Shown here piece by piece: positions 11,244 through 24,739 of a stretch of DNA of 64,000 bases. The notes beneath the pieces were generated by a model. The model was not told where the DNA came from, made no database searches, and saw nothing but the letters and a program-made list of their open reading frames with translations. Within the stretch, counting starts at the first letter, position 1. Each line of letters starts with the position of its first letter. The position numbers and the translations under genes are program-made. The DNA comes from Caenorhabditis remanei (taxonomy: Eukaryota > Nematoda > Chromadorea > Rhabditida > Rhabditidae), in contig NC_071329.1 in the NCBI RefSeq assembly GCF_010183535.1, forward strand, positions 6,696,001 to 6,760,000, read 5' to 3'.

Positions 11244-11800
11244 ACTGAGGGACTGTGCTATTCAAATACATATGATTTTCGAAATAAATCGACAGAGAAT
11301 CCTGGGGGAAACCTAAAATCCCCTTAAAGTCCAAAAATCGTCGCTCTTGGCACACCTTTTCATTGTATTTTTCTTTAAAATTTTATTCATGGTCTATGTG
11401 AAAAATAATACATTTTTGATAAAAGCGTCTTTCTTTACTATACAAAATAATTTGGCTCCGGGTCATTTCGACACCAGGGATTTCGACACCGGTGAAACAC
11501 GTGTAAAATTTATTTAGAAAAGTAGGCTGTATTATGGTTCAGAAGGTCCGGGGTTCGACTCCGGGTACTGGTATTTTTTAGTATTTTGGCTTTTTGGTAT
11601 CAATCTGAGTACCAAGGTTTGACCCCCACTGGTGGCAAAACTTTTTTTGTTTTTTGTTTTCGGCTTTTTGGTATCAATTTGAGTACCAAGGTTCGACCCC
11701 CACTGATGGCAAAACTTTTTTTTGGTTTTTTTTTCATTTTTTTCAACAACAAAATACAACATTTTAAAAACAGAAAAACATTGCTATAAAAACATTAGAT
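11244..11800. repeat. Intergenic repeat patch with tRNA-like B-box motifs
   Basis: A ~68-bp unit (GGCTTTTTGGTATCAAT, TGAGTACCAAGGTT, GACCCCCACTG.TGGCAAAAC) occurs at 11587-11654 and 11662-11722. Just before it is GGTCCGGGGTTCGACTCCGG at 11546-11565. GGTTCGAC.CC matches an RNA polymerase III B box, but no A box or cloverleaf can be drawn, so this is at most a decayed tRNA-derived repeat. Confidence 0.4.
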
Positions 11801-11814
11801 ATATTTCCTAGCCG

Positions 11815-12125
11815 CCCACATCGCCTTGAGATAAATGATTCCTTTCAGTCCTCTTGTGTTTGTCAACACGGCTATGATGCGAGAGTCTTTCAATTCATCT
11901 TTCAATTTTCTTTGACTAGAAATCTGTAAATAATGTTTTCATTAAAAATACATCCCTCAAAGTACAAACTTGGTACGTTGGATCGATGGACATGGCTTCT
12001 TTATTAAATTTCAACTTGCTGGCATCTTTCCGGAGGCATTTGAGCAGCTCAGATATCAAAGGAGTTGAGCGTCCTCTTGTGCATTGGATGCATCTTTCCA
12101 AGTTACGATGTTTTCTATATCTAAT
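11815..12125 (-). pseudogene. Possible gene fragment of unknown family
   Basis: The minus strand reads NLERCIQCTRGRSTPLISEL...CLRKDASKLKF (12124 to ~11960), then, after a gap that could only be a ~30-nt intron, QRKLKDELKDSRIIAV...KGIIYLKAMWAARKYI and a stop (to ~11815). Composition looks protein-like, but the intron would be shorter than nematodes normally splice and no upstream exon with a start was found. It may be a relic. The family is not recognised. Confidence 0.3.
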
Positions 12126-12173
12126 AGGAATATTAAGGCAAATAATGTTCCCCTGTTAACAGAAAAACAAGCC

Positions 12174-12191
12174 TCTCTAACAGCTGTTAGA
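12174..12191. repeat. 18-bp perfect palindrome
   Basis: CTCTAACAGCTGTTAGAG is self-complementary over its whole length, and the flanking AAGC / GCTT extends the symmetry loosely. It lies in gene-free DNA between the array repeats and F-box gene 4. No function can be assigned. Confidence 0.5.
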
Positions 12192-12446
12192 GTAGCTTGT
12201 TTCGAATTTGATTTTTCTTGGGAGACTTGGTAGAGGGAGAGATCGTTGGTGACAGGGTAATCACATTTTAGAGTAGAAAATAATACTACTTCATAATCGG
12301 CTTGAACTTCGACCCTCTACAGAAAAATATGCTGAATTTCAGAAAACTTGAACCTATTCATTCAGCCCAGAAATTTGAACTATTTTTTTCCGCTATTGTT
12401 TCGTAATGCATTTCTCTTCCCAAACCCATTTATCCCTTCTCGCCCG

Positions 12447-12490
12447 ATAACAATACGCAACGCGGACCCGCAACGCAGATGTTACGTAAT
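12447..12490. promoter_or_regulatory. Conserved upstream block of the F-box array, gene 4 copy
   Basis: ATAACAATACGCAACGCGGA then CCCGCAACGCAGATGTTACG and TAATTAC. It is closest to the gene 1 copy, keeping both CGCAACGC elements, and lies about 110 bp before the ATG. Confidence 0.5.
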
Positions 12491-12589
12491 TACTATTACT
12501 TGTACCTCTTAGAATCGATTGTACCATTTCTTTTTCGTCTTTTTCCTCTCTTTCATTTCACCCGTTTTTCAACTTCTTTCATTTTCAGA

Positions 12590-14086
12590 ATGCCTCTCAA
12601 GTTCCTGAGTTTTCCATTTCTCGTCCAAGAAAATATTCTGAAAAACATGGAACTTGTCGAGTTCTTCATAATGTCTACATGCTCTAAAAGAACAAAACAA
12701 TCAGCAATTCTTGCAAGAAAAGAAGTTCCAAAACTGCGACATGTTGTGAAAGAAAATGAGCAATCGATTATGATTAGGGGAGAGAAATCAAAAACGATAA
12801 TCAAAATATTGGAAGCTCCAAGACTGAGACTAAGCAGAATGTGGAAAATGAGTGTTGGGAATTCCGAATTTCCGACAGAGTGAGTTACATAAATACCGTT
12901 TAAGTGGATCCAGTCCATTTCTTCGTTTTCTATTACCGGAAAAATAGGGAAGAGTGAACTTTAGCTTATGCGTCAATGACGAAAGTCTCTTAGAATTTTC
13001 TGAATTATTGGAATCTGCAACATAAATAACACTTCAGCCTTCCTTTAAGTACTCCCCACTTCTGGCCAAACTTAAAAATTGTGTTGCATCCTCACGATTT
13101 TTCACTTGCTTTGCATGTATATCCAATAAAATATAAAGTTGAAATACATTTTATGCACTTTTAAATCCTTAAAACATAATATCATTAAACGAGTACTGTC
13201 CAAAATTTTCATACTAGCTGAAATGTAAAGATACTAAACACAAAAAATCTTTTTTTTTTCAGAATCAGTGTACAAGGTAATTCATCTAACGCGGAATACT
13301 GCTTGCTAAAAGTGACACAAATCGACGAAACCTTTTTGGTAGGATTCAGTCTCTATTTCAACACGTTATTTCGTTTGAAAGAGTCAACTAAACTGAAATT
13401 GGAGTTTATTAAATCGGCTGTTAGAACTCCAATGTTTGAGAATGTGAATGAGGTTTCGTTGTCCGGGGAAACACTGACGATGGATGATTTGGATTCGTTT
13501 TTAACTCTTTATCCAAACTTGGACGTTTTGAAGATTAAACAATCAATTGATGGAGAATTGAACGAAACATCAAGAATACTAGTTGTCAAAAATGTTTGTT
13601 TATCAAATGCCGGGCCGTTTGGAATGAATCTTCTCACGAAATTCACTGGTCAAAATATCTATTTAAATAAAGTGGATTTGGTTGAAGCGGATCTTAATGA
13701 AATTATCAGAAAGTGGATAAACAGTGAAGGATATCAAAACTTGGTCTCGGTTCATGCTACAATGGATTATCCCTCTAGAAGACGCATTCAAACAGATCAA
13801 GTGTTCAACCAGTTGCCCATCGAACGGTTTAATCCAACAGAACGTCCAGAACATGTTCGATATACCACGAGGTAAGTCGATTCAAGAGCCACTTCCATTA
13901 TGCTGTTTGTCATATTTAAAAGTTGTCACCTTTAAAAAAACTGTTCCTTTTTTCAGAGTTTTCCGCTTTACTTTAGATATCGGTTTCCATGGTGACAACT
14001 GTTACGATGTCATAAGAAAAAGTGATGGGAAGAAAGCTTCAATTCGTGCTGATTTCCGTTTTTTCCGGATGGTGATTTGGAATTGA
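12590..14086 (+). CDS. F-box / F-box-associated protein, array gene 4
   Basis: Exons 12590-12879, 13263-13871 and 13957-14086 give 342 residues. N-terminal F-box as in the other array members (PLKFLSFPFLVQENILKNME, then CSKRTKQ), central leucine-rich FBA-like region with PLDVLKI-type spacing and LPIERF, last exon with GDNCYDV and FRMVIWN. Intron 1 is longer (383 bp) than in its paralogues. The start follows ATTTTCAGA directly, a probable trans-splice acceptor. Inferred role: substrate adaptor of an SCF ubiquitin ligase. It is the most diverged of the four and closest to gene 1 in its upstream region. Confidence 0.87.
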
Positions 14087-14115
14087 AAGGGGACAGCGAC
14101 ATTCCAAAACATATA

Positions 14116-15442
14116 CAGTAGCGGCCATAGATGAGTACACCTCCATACTTTCATGTCTATCTCAGCTGAAACCGGACCGTTTTGCACAAACTTTTTTTCA
14201 AAGGAAGCTGAAATTTTCATTAAAAATGACATAGTGTTATGTTCAAAGTGATCCGCTGATTTTTCTGATCATCGATTTTTTGTGATTTTGATATGAAAAT
14301 CAAAACTTTTGATTTTTGAACTTGACCCTATAAATTTATAATACTTCTGCCCATCCGGATCACCGTGATACAGCTCCAGAAGTTCAAAATGATATGTTGG
14401 GCTAAATTGTTAATCTCACCATAAAAAGCTCCGAATCAGCCAAAAATGCGTGAAAAAATGGGTATTATATTTATCAACATTGCTATAATTGAAAATCATG
14501 ACTCTGAGAAACTTTTTTTGAATTTTTTCATTCAAACAACTTTGGTTTCCAACTGTTACCCTGATCTTTGGGGTCCCTTGGCACTCAAAAATTATTTTTG
14601 ATGATTTAGAAACAGTGTGCTGGAAGAGAGAGAAAGTTTACACAAGTTTTTTTATGTCTGATTCTTATGGGGGTCCACTTTCTACCACTCTCTTACAAGA
14701 ACGGTTATTAATCGTTTTTGTGCATTTTTTTCCCGAATTTCTAAGAAACCTAAGCTTAAGAGAGAGCTTAGGTAACAAAAAAGTGCCTCTCACACCCATT
14801 CAGCCCCACACATTCAGCCAAAAAGTTGCCTAAAATTCGAACTCAAAGATCACCGGTACCCAAAGAGTTGGTGCCAGAAATCGGTACCCAAAGAACAATA
14901 GTACCCAATGATCACTTGGTACCCTAAGAAAAATCATCTCAAATCGGTACCCAAAGATCACCTGGTACCCAAAGAGTAGGTACCCAAAAATATCGGTACC
15001 CATTCAGTATTGGCTTTATAAAATAGTGGCAACTCCCTAGAAAGAGTTGAATTTCACCAGAAAAACAATATTTAGATTTTATTTTAGTTACATTTGTTTT
15101 ATAATCAATAAAAACATGAAAAATTGGTTGGAAACTAAAGTTGTTTGAATGAAAAAAGTTCAAAAAATCATTTTTCTCAGAATTCTGATTTTCAATTGTG
15201 ATAATGTTGATAAATGTGTATAACACGCATCTTTTCCGCATTTTTTGGCTGATTCGGAGCTTTTTACGATGAGTTATAACAGTTTCGCCCAACATATCAT
15301 TTTGAACTTCTGAGGCTGTGGCACTGTGATAAGGATGCGCAGAAGCATTCTAACATTATATTTTGTTTTTATGAACGTAGCTCAACAACTGAGATACATA
15401 TGCATGAAAGTATAGAGGTGTACTCACCTGTGACCGCTACTG
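14116..15442. mobile_element. 1.33-kb foldback DNA transposon (Tc1/mariner-type TA duplication), non-autonomous
   Basis: Starts CAGTAGCGGCCATAGATGAG and ends with the imperfect complement, flanked by TA on both sides. Long inner arms are inverted copies: 14360-14560 (GAAGTTCAAAATGATATG, GCTCCGAATCAGCC, CATTCAAACAACTTTGGTTT) matches 15130-15320 inverted. The unique centre (about 14570-15110) includes a tandem GGTACCCAAAGATCAC-type repeat. No transposase reading frame is present, so it would need a helper in trans. Confidence 0.85.
14850..15003. repeat. Degenerate tandem repeat of GGTACCCAAAGATCA
   Basis: About nine copies of (G/C)GGTACCCAAAGA with variable spacers (ATCAC, ACAATA, GTTGGT) lie in the centre of the foldback element. 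The repeated GGTACC is a 6-bp palindrome. Confidence 0.75.
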
Positions 15443-16392
15443 TAATTAATTTTTTACATGAATCGAATCCTGGGGTATACCCAGAAGTTTGATTTTAGGA
15501 TGTTATGAGCCCTCAATGCCCCAAAAATCGTCCCTCTTTATGCACTTGCATTGTATTTTTTATTGAAATTTTTTATGGTGCGTGCGAAAAGTAATAAATT
15601 TTCAATTAAAGCGTCATTCTTTACTATACAAAATGTTTTTATTGAAAAAAGAGTGGCATTTGAACAAGTGTCCTCTAATGTCCACCTGGATCTCTTTTTC
15701 TGAAGGACACTCGACACTTTAGTTGACTGAAGTTTCACAGTTTATGACACAGAGAGAAAAATCTTCGATAATTTCCCATTATTTAGTTTTTCACTGTTTC
15801 CATAACTTTTTATCTAACTATAACCCAATAACTTGCCTTCAATAAAAGATGCTGATGAATCCAAAAACTTAAAAGCGTGAAAAACAACAGACGTAAGGTT
15901 CCGTCAACCGACTGGTATATATGATTTATTAGAATTCGAATCCATTAATTTTTGAGCTGAAACTGGACTTGATTATACTTCTGAACAAACATGTTTGAGT
16001 AGATTTCAATAGAAACATCTAACCTCTCCTCAACCTTTTAGGATTGATCTCTTAAAATCGCAAGAATCAAAATAATGGCGAATCGACGGATAACTCTTTG
16101 TCGACTGTGTTAGATTCAGATATCGAAATCATCGAATTCATTAATGAACTAGATTCGAACTATTACTTTTTTCAAACCTTTCTAAAACTTCTCGAAATTT
16201 TTGGATTTTGAGAAACGTTCCCAAGTTCCCTCTTTGTAATAATACAATTTTCATTTCAATAGCTAATAACTACCAAAAATAGATAACAACAAAAATAGAA
16301 ATTTAAAAAATCAACGGTTCTGTTCTGAGCAAGTAAAAAAGACAAGAAGAGGAGGGTACACGAAATAGGAAAAAACAGAAATGACACGGTAT
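15443..16392. other. Intergenic, no supported gene
   Basis: 15480-15740 resembles the 3' flank found after F-box genes 1 and 2 (ATGTTATGAGC, AAAATCGTCCCTCTT, AAGCGTCATTC.TTACTAT, GACACTCGACA.TTTAGTTGAC). It is thus the original 3' flank of gene 4, pushed downstream by the transposon. The rest is AT-rich with nothing recognisable. Confidence 0.6.
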
Positions 16393-18999
<2,607 letters not shown>

Positions 19000-20442
19000 T
19001 CTGGGAGGTCCTTCTCTCTCGACACTCCGATGCTCTGCTGCTCCAGAATGAGAGCAGCGAAGAAAAAATTCCTGTGGATTCCTGCTTCCCCGGTGGGCGG
19101 AGCTTTCCTCCACTCGTTACGGTGGGAATTAGCGGTGGCGGTGTTTCGGGGCTGGCGCCAGGGGCCTTTGTGTGCTCTCTCCATGGGCTCTTTTCTCTCT
19201 CTGCTCCTCGTTTTCTCCCGGTGGCGGCAGAGAGACCGACGGCGTCTTTTGATGTTCCCTTTCTCTCTTTTTTTCAATTTCTCCGCTTGTTATCAGTCCC
19301 TCCCTTCTCTCCTATTCTCTTCTATTTTCCCAATGATGGCGGCATCATAAAAGAAGGAGACCTCTCCGTAATCACCCCTCACTTAAGCATCTCTCACCCC
19401 CTATTATTCTTCTTTTTGACGGCTATTAATCAGTCATTTTTTGATAAGAGAGAAAGAGAGAGACTGTATGCCCAACTAAGTACCGATGTAACCTGTTTAA
19501 GGAGTGAGTTATTACGGAAATAGAGAGGAAGAAGAAAGGTGGAGCACTTGTTGGAGGACAACTTGGGGAAACGTCATTTTTGAGGACTGGCGGTGCGAAG
19601 ACTCTGAAATCGAGGACATCAAGACAAACGGTTATACAGACAGACACTAATATCTACTTATTGAATTCGATACGGTACTTGATCCCCATGCCCTTTTCAT
19701 TTTGATCAACTAACCTACAGTAACCCGAAGAAGTAATGAAGACCAGTCGTTAAAAGATAATGAACCTGGGAAAGGACAGAATGTATACGGTACACACACT
19801 CACTATGAGTAAATCATCACGAGGAGGGAAATTGAATGTGAGAGAATGACTGGTTTTGAAATTAGTTGATGTTTTGAAATGGCTGCGGATTGAATTAGGG
19901 GAGGACAGGTTGAAAGAACTCAAATATGGATCTGATGAACATAGATAAGCAAATAGAATAGGATTTTGAAGGAAACGGAAGTTTGTTTTGAGCAGTGATA
20001 AGATGTTGTGAAATTAACAAAAGATTGAGCGGTCAGAGTAAAGAATTGGCAAGAAAACTAATGGGATTGTGAAATATTGAATGGTTCAATTTTTGGACAG
20101 TTTCTCGACCAGTGCCAAGTGTACTGTAATTTGAAAACAGGCCTATTTCTGCATTATAAATATTGGGTTTTTTCCAATAATATTTCGGAAAAGTAGCCAA
20201 AGCGAAGTCGCTTCCCCTTCAGGTGGTTACAGACAAGGCTGTGAAGAACAGGGCCGCGGCTTTCCGTTAAAATTGAGCCTTATGACAAAATGCATTCCGT
20301 TGCTTCAAAAATTATTTCAGAAGTCCAGAAAAACAAAAGCTTTTCTGGGTAAAGATTTTGAATTTGATTCTATGTACCGGCTGATGTCAGGCTTCAACGC
20401 TTTCATACATTTTCTCTATGAAAAGATGCATGCAAAAAGTCA

Positions 20443-20665
20443 GGCCGTAAAACCTGTAATAGAGGCGCACCCGCTAGCAATAGTTTGGAGCATCATATCT
20501 CGGCTGTCTTTGAAGATAAATTTTTTTCAATTGAGGAAATATTCTATGAATATTTAGCTATATTTTTTCTGTTTGCAGGTTTTTGATATTTTCATTGGGA
20601 TCCGAGACATAACGCTGCGAAGAAGCACCGCTAGGCGCGCCTATATTACAGGCATTACAATGGCT
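20443..20665. repeat. Diverged copy of the CCGTAAAA element
   Basis: CCGTAAAACCTGTAATAGAG, GCGCACCCGCTAGCAA, TTGTCTTTGAAGATAAAT and CCGCTAGGCGCGCCTA all recur in order at 25541-25756. The right end has decayed (ATTACAATGG instead of ATTACGG). Confidence 0.75.
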
Positions 20666-21361
20666 CATTTTGATATTAACCAAAAATTGAAAAGGACCTA
20701 CAGCTTTCCATGACAGGATTTTTAACGGTTTTTTTCAACTAACCTCTAGAATACCTAAACATGGCTTCATTCATTCCAATTTCATATCTCCTTTAAAATC
20801 TCATAACTTTTGCCTGTTCTCCTCTTCTCACTCCAACATTCTCTTCATCTTCTCATAAAACAATCTCATCAAACACTTTTAATGACTTGCTAAAGAAACC
20901 CACTCGGATCGAACAAAAACCCGCAGTGCTCGCTGGTGATAACCTCTCGGCGATTAACGACGTGCACCTTTCCAAAAAGAAGATTCTCTCGATGATTCGC
21001 CTTTGAATCAACGAGAAAAAATAGAAAATAGACGCTGGAGAAGTGTAGTGGACACATGTTCTTTTAATGAGCTTAACGATTGGAGAGGGATGTGATTGAG
21101 AGAAAAAGTTGTACACTTTTTGGAGGAGGGCACCACGAAGGCGACCTCGAGAGAAAGAGAAGTGACAAATGTTTTCTTCTCGTTCTTTTTTTCTCGTTTC
21201 GTTCGGATCCAATTTGATGGAAAACGGATAGATGAAAAGATGCACTTTTTGGAGAGGAAGAAAAAGCGTGGAGGTCTTTGGTTGATAGTTGTGGAGTGGT
21301 GAGAGGGGTCACCTGGAGGAATCATTACAGACGAAAATAGAAAGTTTCGGATTACTGTAGA

Positions 21362-21746
21362 TTGCTTACTAAGGACGGTCGTCGAGTCAGTGTGGAGATA
21401 TGGGACGTGATCTATATCATTGGAAAGCTGAGATAACGCTGATTCCAAAAATATATTCAGTTTCTGCCCTCGAGGACTAGTATTAAAAAAAAACGAGTTC
21501 AAAGTTCGGAAAAATAGAAAATTATCATCTTTTTAGTACTCAAAAATTTCTCCAAAATAAATCGCGTGTCAGAAAGGTATTATTTTGTTTATTCAACTTT
21601 GACAATGGTTTTTCTCGAATTCCAGGGCTCGGGGTAAAAACTGAAAATATATTTGGAATCAGCGTTTTCTCAGCTTTCCAATGATATAAGTCACGTCTCA
21701 TATCTACAAATTGGCTCGGTGACCTTTCCTAGTTAGTGCTGTGACT
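21362..21746. repeat. Inverted-repeat element (~110-bp arms)
   Basis: Left arm 21362-21481 contains ATCATTGGAAAGCTGAGATA and CGCTGATTCCAAAAATATATT. Right arm 21615-21746 contains the same blocks inverted (AATATATTTGGAATCAGCG, CTCAGCTTTCCAATGATAT). About 130 bp of loop separates them. Likely a MITE. Target duplication not resolved. Confidence 0.75.
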
Positions 21747-22415
21747 ATAGAAGATTAGAGGCCGTTTATTTCAGAGCATCGAACTTCTGAACATTCAAAT
21801 TTTCAGACAGAAATGCACATTTTAGAGTTGTGATTATTTGTACAGACATACATAATTTAGAAATTTTCGGGCCTTGATGGATCATATCATAAGATGTCGG
21901 AAAACACAAAATATGGACTTCTTCATTTTTTTGAAAATTATTGAAGAAATGGACATCTGGACTTTGGAGATGAAGACAGATATCAGATTTCGAAGCCTTC
22001 AGCTGTAGGTATCTGGTCAAAAAAACAAACAGAGAGATAAAATAAAATACACAATTGAGATAAATGTTAGTAATCTGAAAATTCAAGACTGATCAATTGA
22101 ATCGGTAAATTGGGAAAAAACAGAAAAGTCTGGATAGACTTTTTAGCATACAACCGATAAATAATTGAAACGATGACATGTCACAAATGCGACTATCAAA
22201 ATATATTAGTTTTTGAACATTCTCGTCACCTAAATTTCGATTGAAATCTGTCGGTGTCCAATCTAGCCTAAGTTATAGATGATCGATGTGAAACTAGTTG
22301 AAATGTGTGTGTATTACTTCACCGAACAATAAGTCTTTAGAGAGTGCTGATACCAAAATATTCTCAATCTCAAAACTAAAACTCTAGATTTTATCTACAG
22401 AACACACACAAACGA

Positions 22416-23190
22416 TTGTATATCAAAATTCGTAGATTTAGACCAACAACCACGCAAACTCACAACATTTTAAACGGTACCGTATTCCTAAAACCCCACA
22501 ACACGTCTCTCCCATCTGGACATAACGCTTCTCCCAATGTTCATAATTATATTCCAAAAGGATGTTTTCTCTATTCTCATCAACCAGTACCTTCTATTTA
22601 CCCACCACCTTTACCGCTTTGTTTCAAAGCGTTCAGATTAGGTATATCCATATTTCTAATTACCCTGACTAACCTACTTGACCATGAGCTCTTTGTTGAG
22701 AGCAGTGAGAGCAGAGTGTGTATCCCTGCCACCCTACACCCTCGATGTGTCAGTGTCTTCTTGGACGTCGTCGATTATATCTATGTCGTATGGAACGGTG
22801 TGTGTGTCTCTCCGTGTGACAACCTTGTATACCAAAATAACCTTGTATATCAAAATTCGCAGTTTTAAAACAAAAACTAGGCAAGCTCACAACCTTTTGA
22901 ACGGTATAGTACACTCAAATCCCCGAAGAACATTTGTCAACAATGAAAAAAAGTTAAATTTTCCACCTGGAAATGAAGCTTCTCCCAACGGTCATAATCT
23001 GACCAGTACCCTCTAATTACTTTTATCGAATTGCTTCAAATCGGTCAGATTAGGAATATCCATACCTTGTCGAGAGCAGTGTGTGCCTGTGTGCCTGTTT
23101 CCGTCCTCTTCCCGTCAGTGTCTTCTCGGAAGAAAAATGACGTCATCGTCATCGATTCTGTCGTATGGAACGGTGTGTGTCCGGTGTGCA
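22416..23190. repeat. Diverged ~430-bp tandem duplication
   Basis: Blocks in 22416-22800 recur in order in 22850-23190: TCAAAATTCG.AG.TTTA, CTCACAAC.TTTTAAACGGTA, AAGCTTCTCCCAA.G.TCATAAT, CAGATTAGG.ATATCCATA, GTCAGTGTCTTCT.GGA and TCGTATGGAACGGTGTGTGT. Both copies carry many substitutions and indels. There is no open frame in common. Confidence 0.6.
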
Positions 23191-24683
23191 TTGCGTAAAA
23201 CGTCGATAATCGGTGTTGAGGATTTTCGAATGGCCAACTCGGGCGTGCCTCAGTTTGATGGTTAGAACTTCCGACTTTTTTGAATTTCTGATCTGAAGAT
23301 GATAAAGTTTTGATCTGAACCCAAATAGACCTTAAATCCAGACAAAAGTTGCAAAATGATGGACGGGTAGCTCGTTTTTCTGGCTCATTAGAGCTCCAAA
23401 TAGTGATTATTTCTGATTTGCATTCAAATTTCATTTCTTTTAAGAGATCTATTTTTCTTCTCCCCCTTTCCATGCCTCTTTTCTAAATTCTCTCGTTTCC
23501 ATTTGTCCTTTCAGTCCTGCTTCTCTTCTCTCCTCTCTCTCTCTTCACCTTTTCCTCTTATCGATTCGGCTTCACCTGCTTATGGATATCACTTGACCAC
23601 TACGCCTTCACTCTCTCCCTTCCTTTCTCCCAATTCCTCCAAATTCTGCGAACGCGCTCTAATGAGAGAAACAATAACCGCAAAGGCATCAGTCCTCGTA
23701 TCTGCGTCTCTAGCGTCCCTAGTGTCCATCGTCTGCCATCTTATGTCGTTCTCTCGCGAGGCTAATAGACACTTTGAACGATGATCATTTGCCTTTGAAT
23801 AGTTACTTTTAATTGTTTCAGAAGTTTTTTGCTGTTATTCAATTTCAGTTTTTTTCGAGAATCTTGTTAAATCATTTAAAAATCTATTTGGAGGATATAT
23901 TTGAATCTTAAGCTTTCTTTTATTTTCCAATGTAAAGTAGAAAAATCTGAAAATGTAACACATTTTCTCTAAAATTATTTGGTTTCAATAGAATTTGTCA
24001 ATCTTTCTGAAACTCTCACTGTACCGAAATCCCAATTATTGGTTTTCAATTTATTCCCATCAAATTTTTACCCTGTTGAAATGTTTTTAAATGTACGTAA
24101 TCACATTGATCTGACACATTCCTCACCGATTTTGTTATATTTTCCTAATAATTTCGGTCCAGTTTTTGTTGTATTACAATATCTGCAATACTTTTTCAAA
24201 CACTCATTTTTTAAACAGTCGTTCCGTGCTAGACGACTCGTTGGAAGAGAAAATCCACTTCGGCCAAGAATTTGAATAACTCAAAGTAGAAAGTCTGCGT
24301 GATCTTTTGATCTTGAGAGAATTATAATTATAATTCAGAAATGAAGATTGATGTTTATGGGCTTGAGTTCTAGGCCCTATCAGGGGAGAGAGAAAAGTTA
24401 GTAAAAGTTCTTTCGGCTCCTTTTTTATGGGCGGGGCCAAGATGCATGTTTAATTTTGATAATGGAATCTGAAAACTCACAAATCGATTTATTCGATTTA
24501 CTACGCATTTATAAAGTTCAAATGAGCTTCCAGCTTTTATAGATACTTTAAGTCAACATATAATTTTTAGTTTTAATTTAAGAATACATACACTGAGTTA
24601 GGTAACAACATTAAAAAAAAAGCTTTTTTGTCAGTTTTTGTTCTCCTTTTCGTAAATACCTGTCTTTTTATCTTTTCGATTTC

Positions 24684-24695
24684 TCAATTTCCTGT
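24684..24695 (+). promoter_or_regulatory. Probable trans-splice acceptor of the zinc-finger gene
   Basis: GTTTTTTTCCAG ends 44 bp before the ATG at 24740, with no coding exon upstream. It is a candidate spliced-leader or 5'-UTR intron acceptor. Confidence 0.45.
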
Positions 24696-24739
24696 TTTTT
24701 TCCAGATCCCCATAACTAAAACATCCAAGTTTTTTGAAA

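Larger units (their letters stand above)
19000..24670. other. 5.7-kb intergenic region, no supported gene
   Basis: Apparent reading frames here are CT-rich low-complexity or overlap repeats. Recognised content: a CT-rich stretch (19150-19450) upstream of the sptf-2-like gene that may contain its promoter, a repeat at 20443-20665, an inverted repeat at 21362-21746, and a diverged tandem duplication at 22416-23190. No RNA gene was identified. Confidence 0.6.

Noticed and set aside
11450..11580. Intact tRNA gene around the B-box-like motif
   Set aside because: No A box, no acceptor-stem pairing and an imperfect T-stem, so a cloverleaf cannot be drawn.
20273..20557. 94-codon open frame starting MSLMTKCIPLLQ
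   Set aside because: It runs into the repeat at 20443-20665, which also occurs at 25541-25756 without an open frame, and it has no splice partner.
21008..21502. Minus-strand 164-codon open frame
   Set aside because: It spans the left arm of an inverted repeat and low-complexity DNA, and has no recognisable motif or splice signals.
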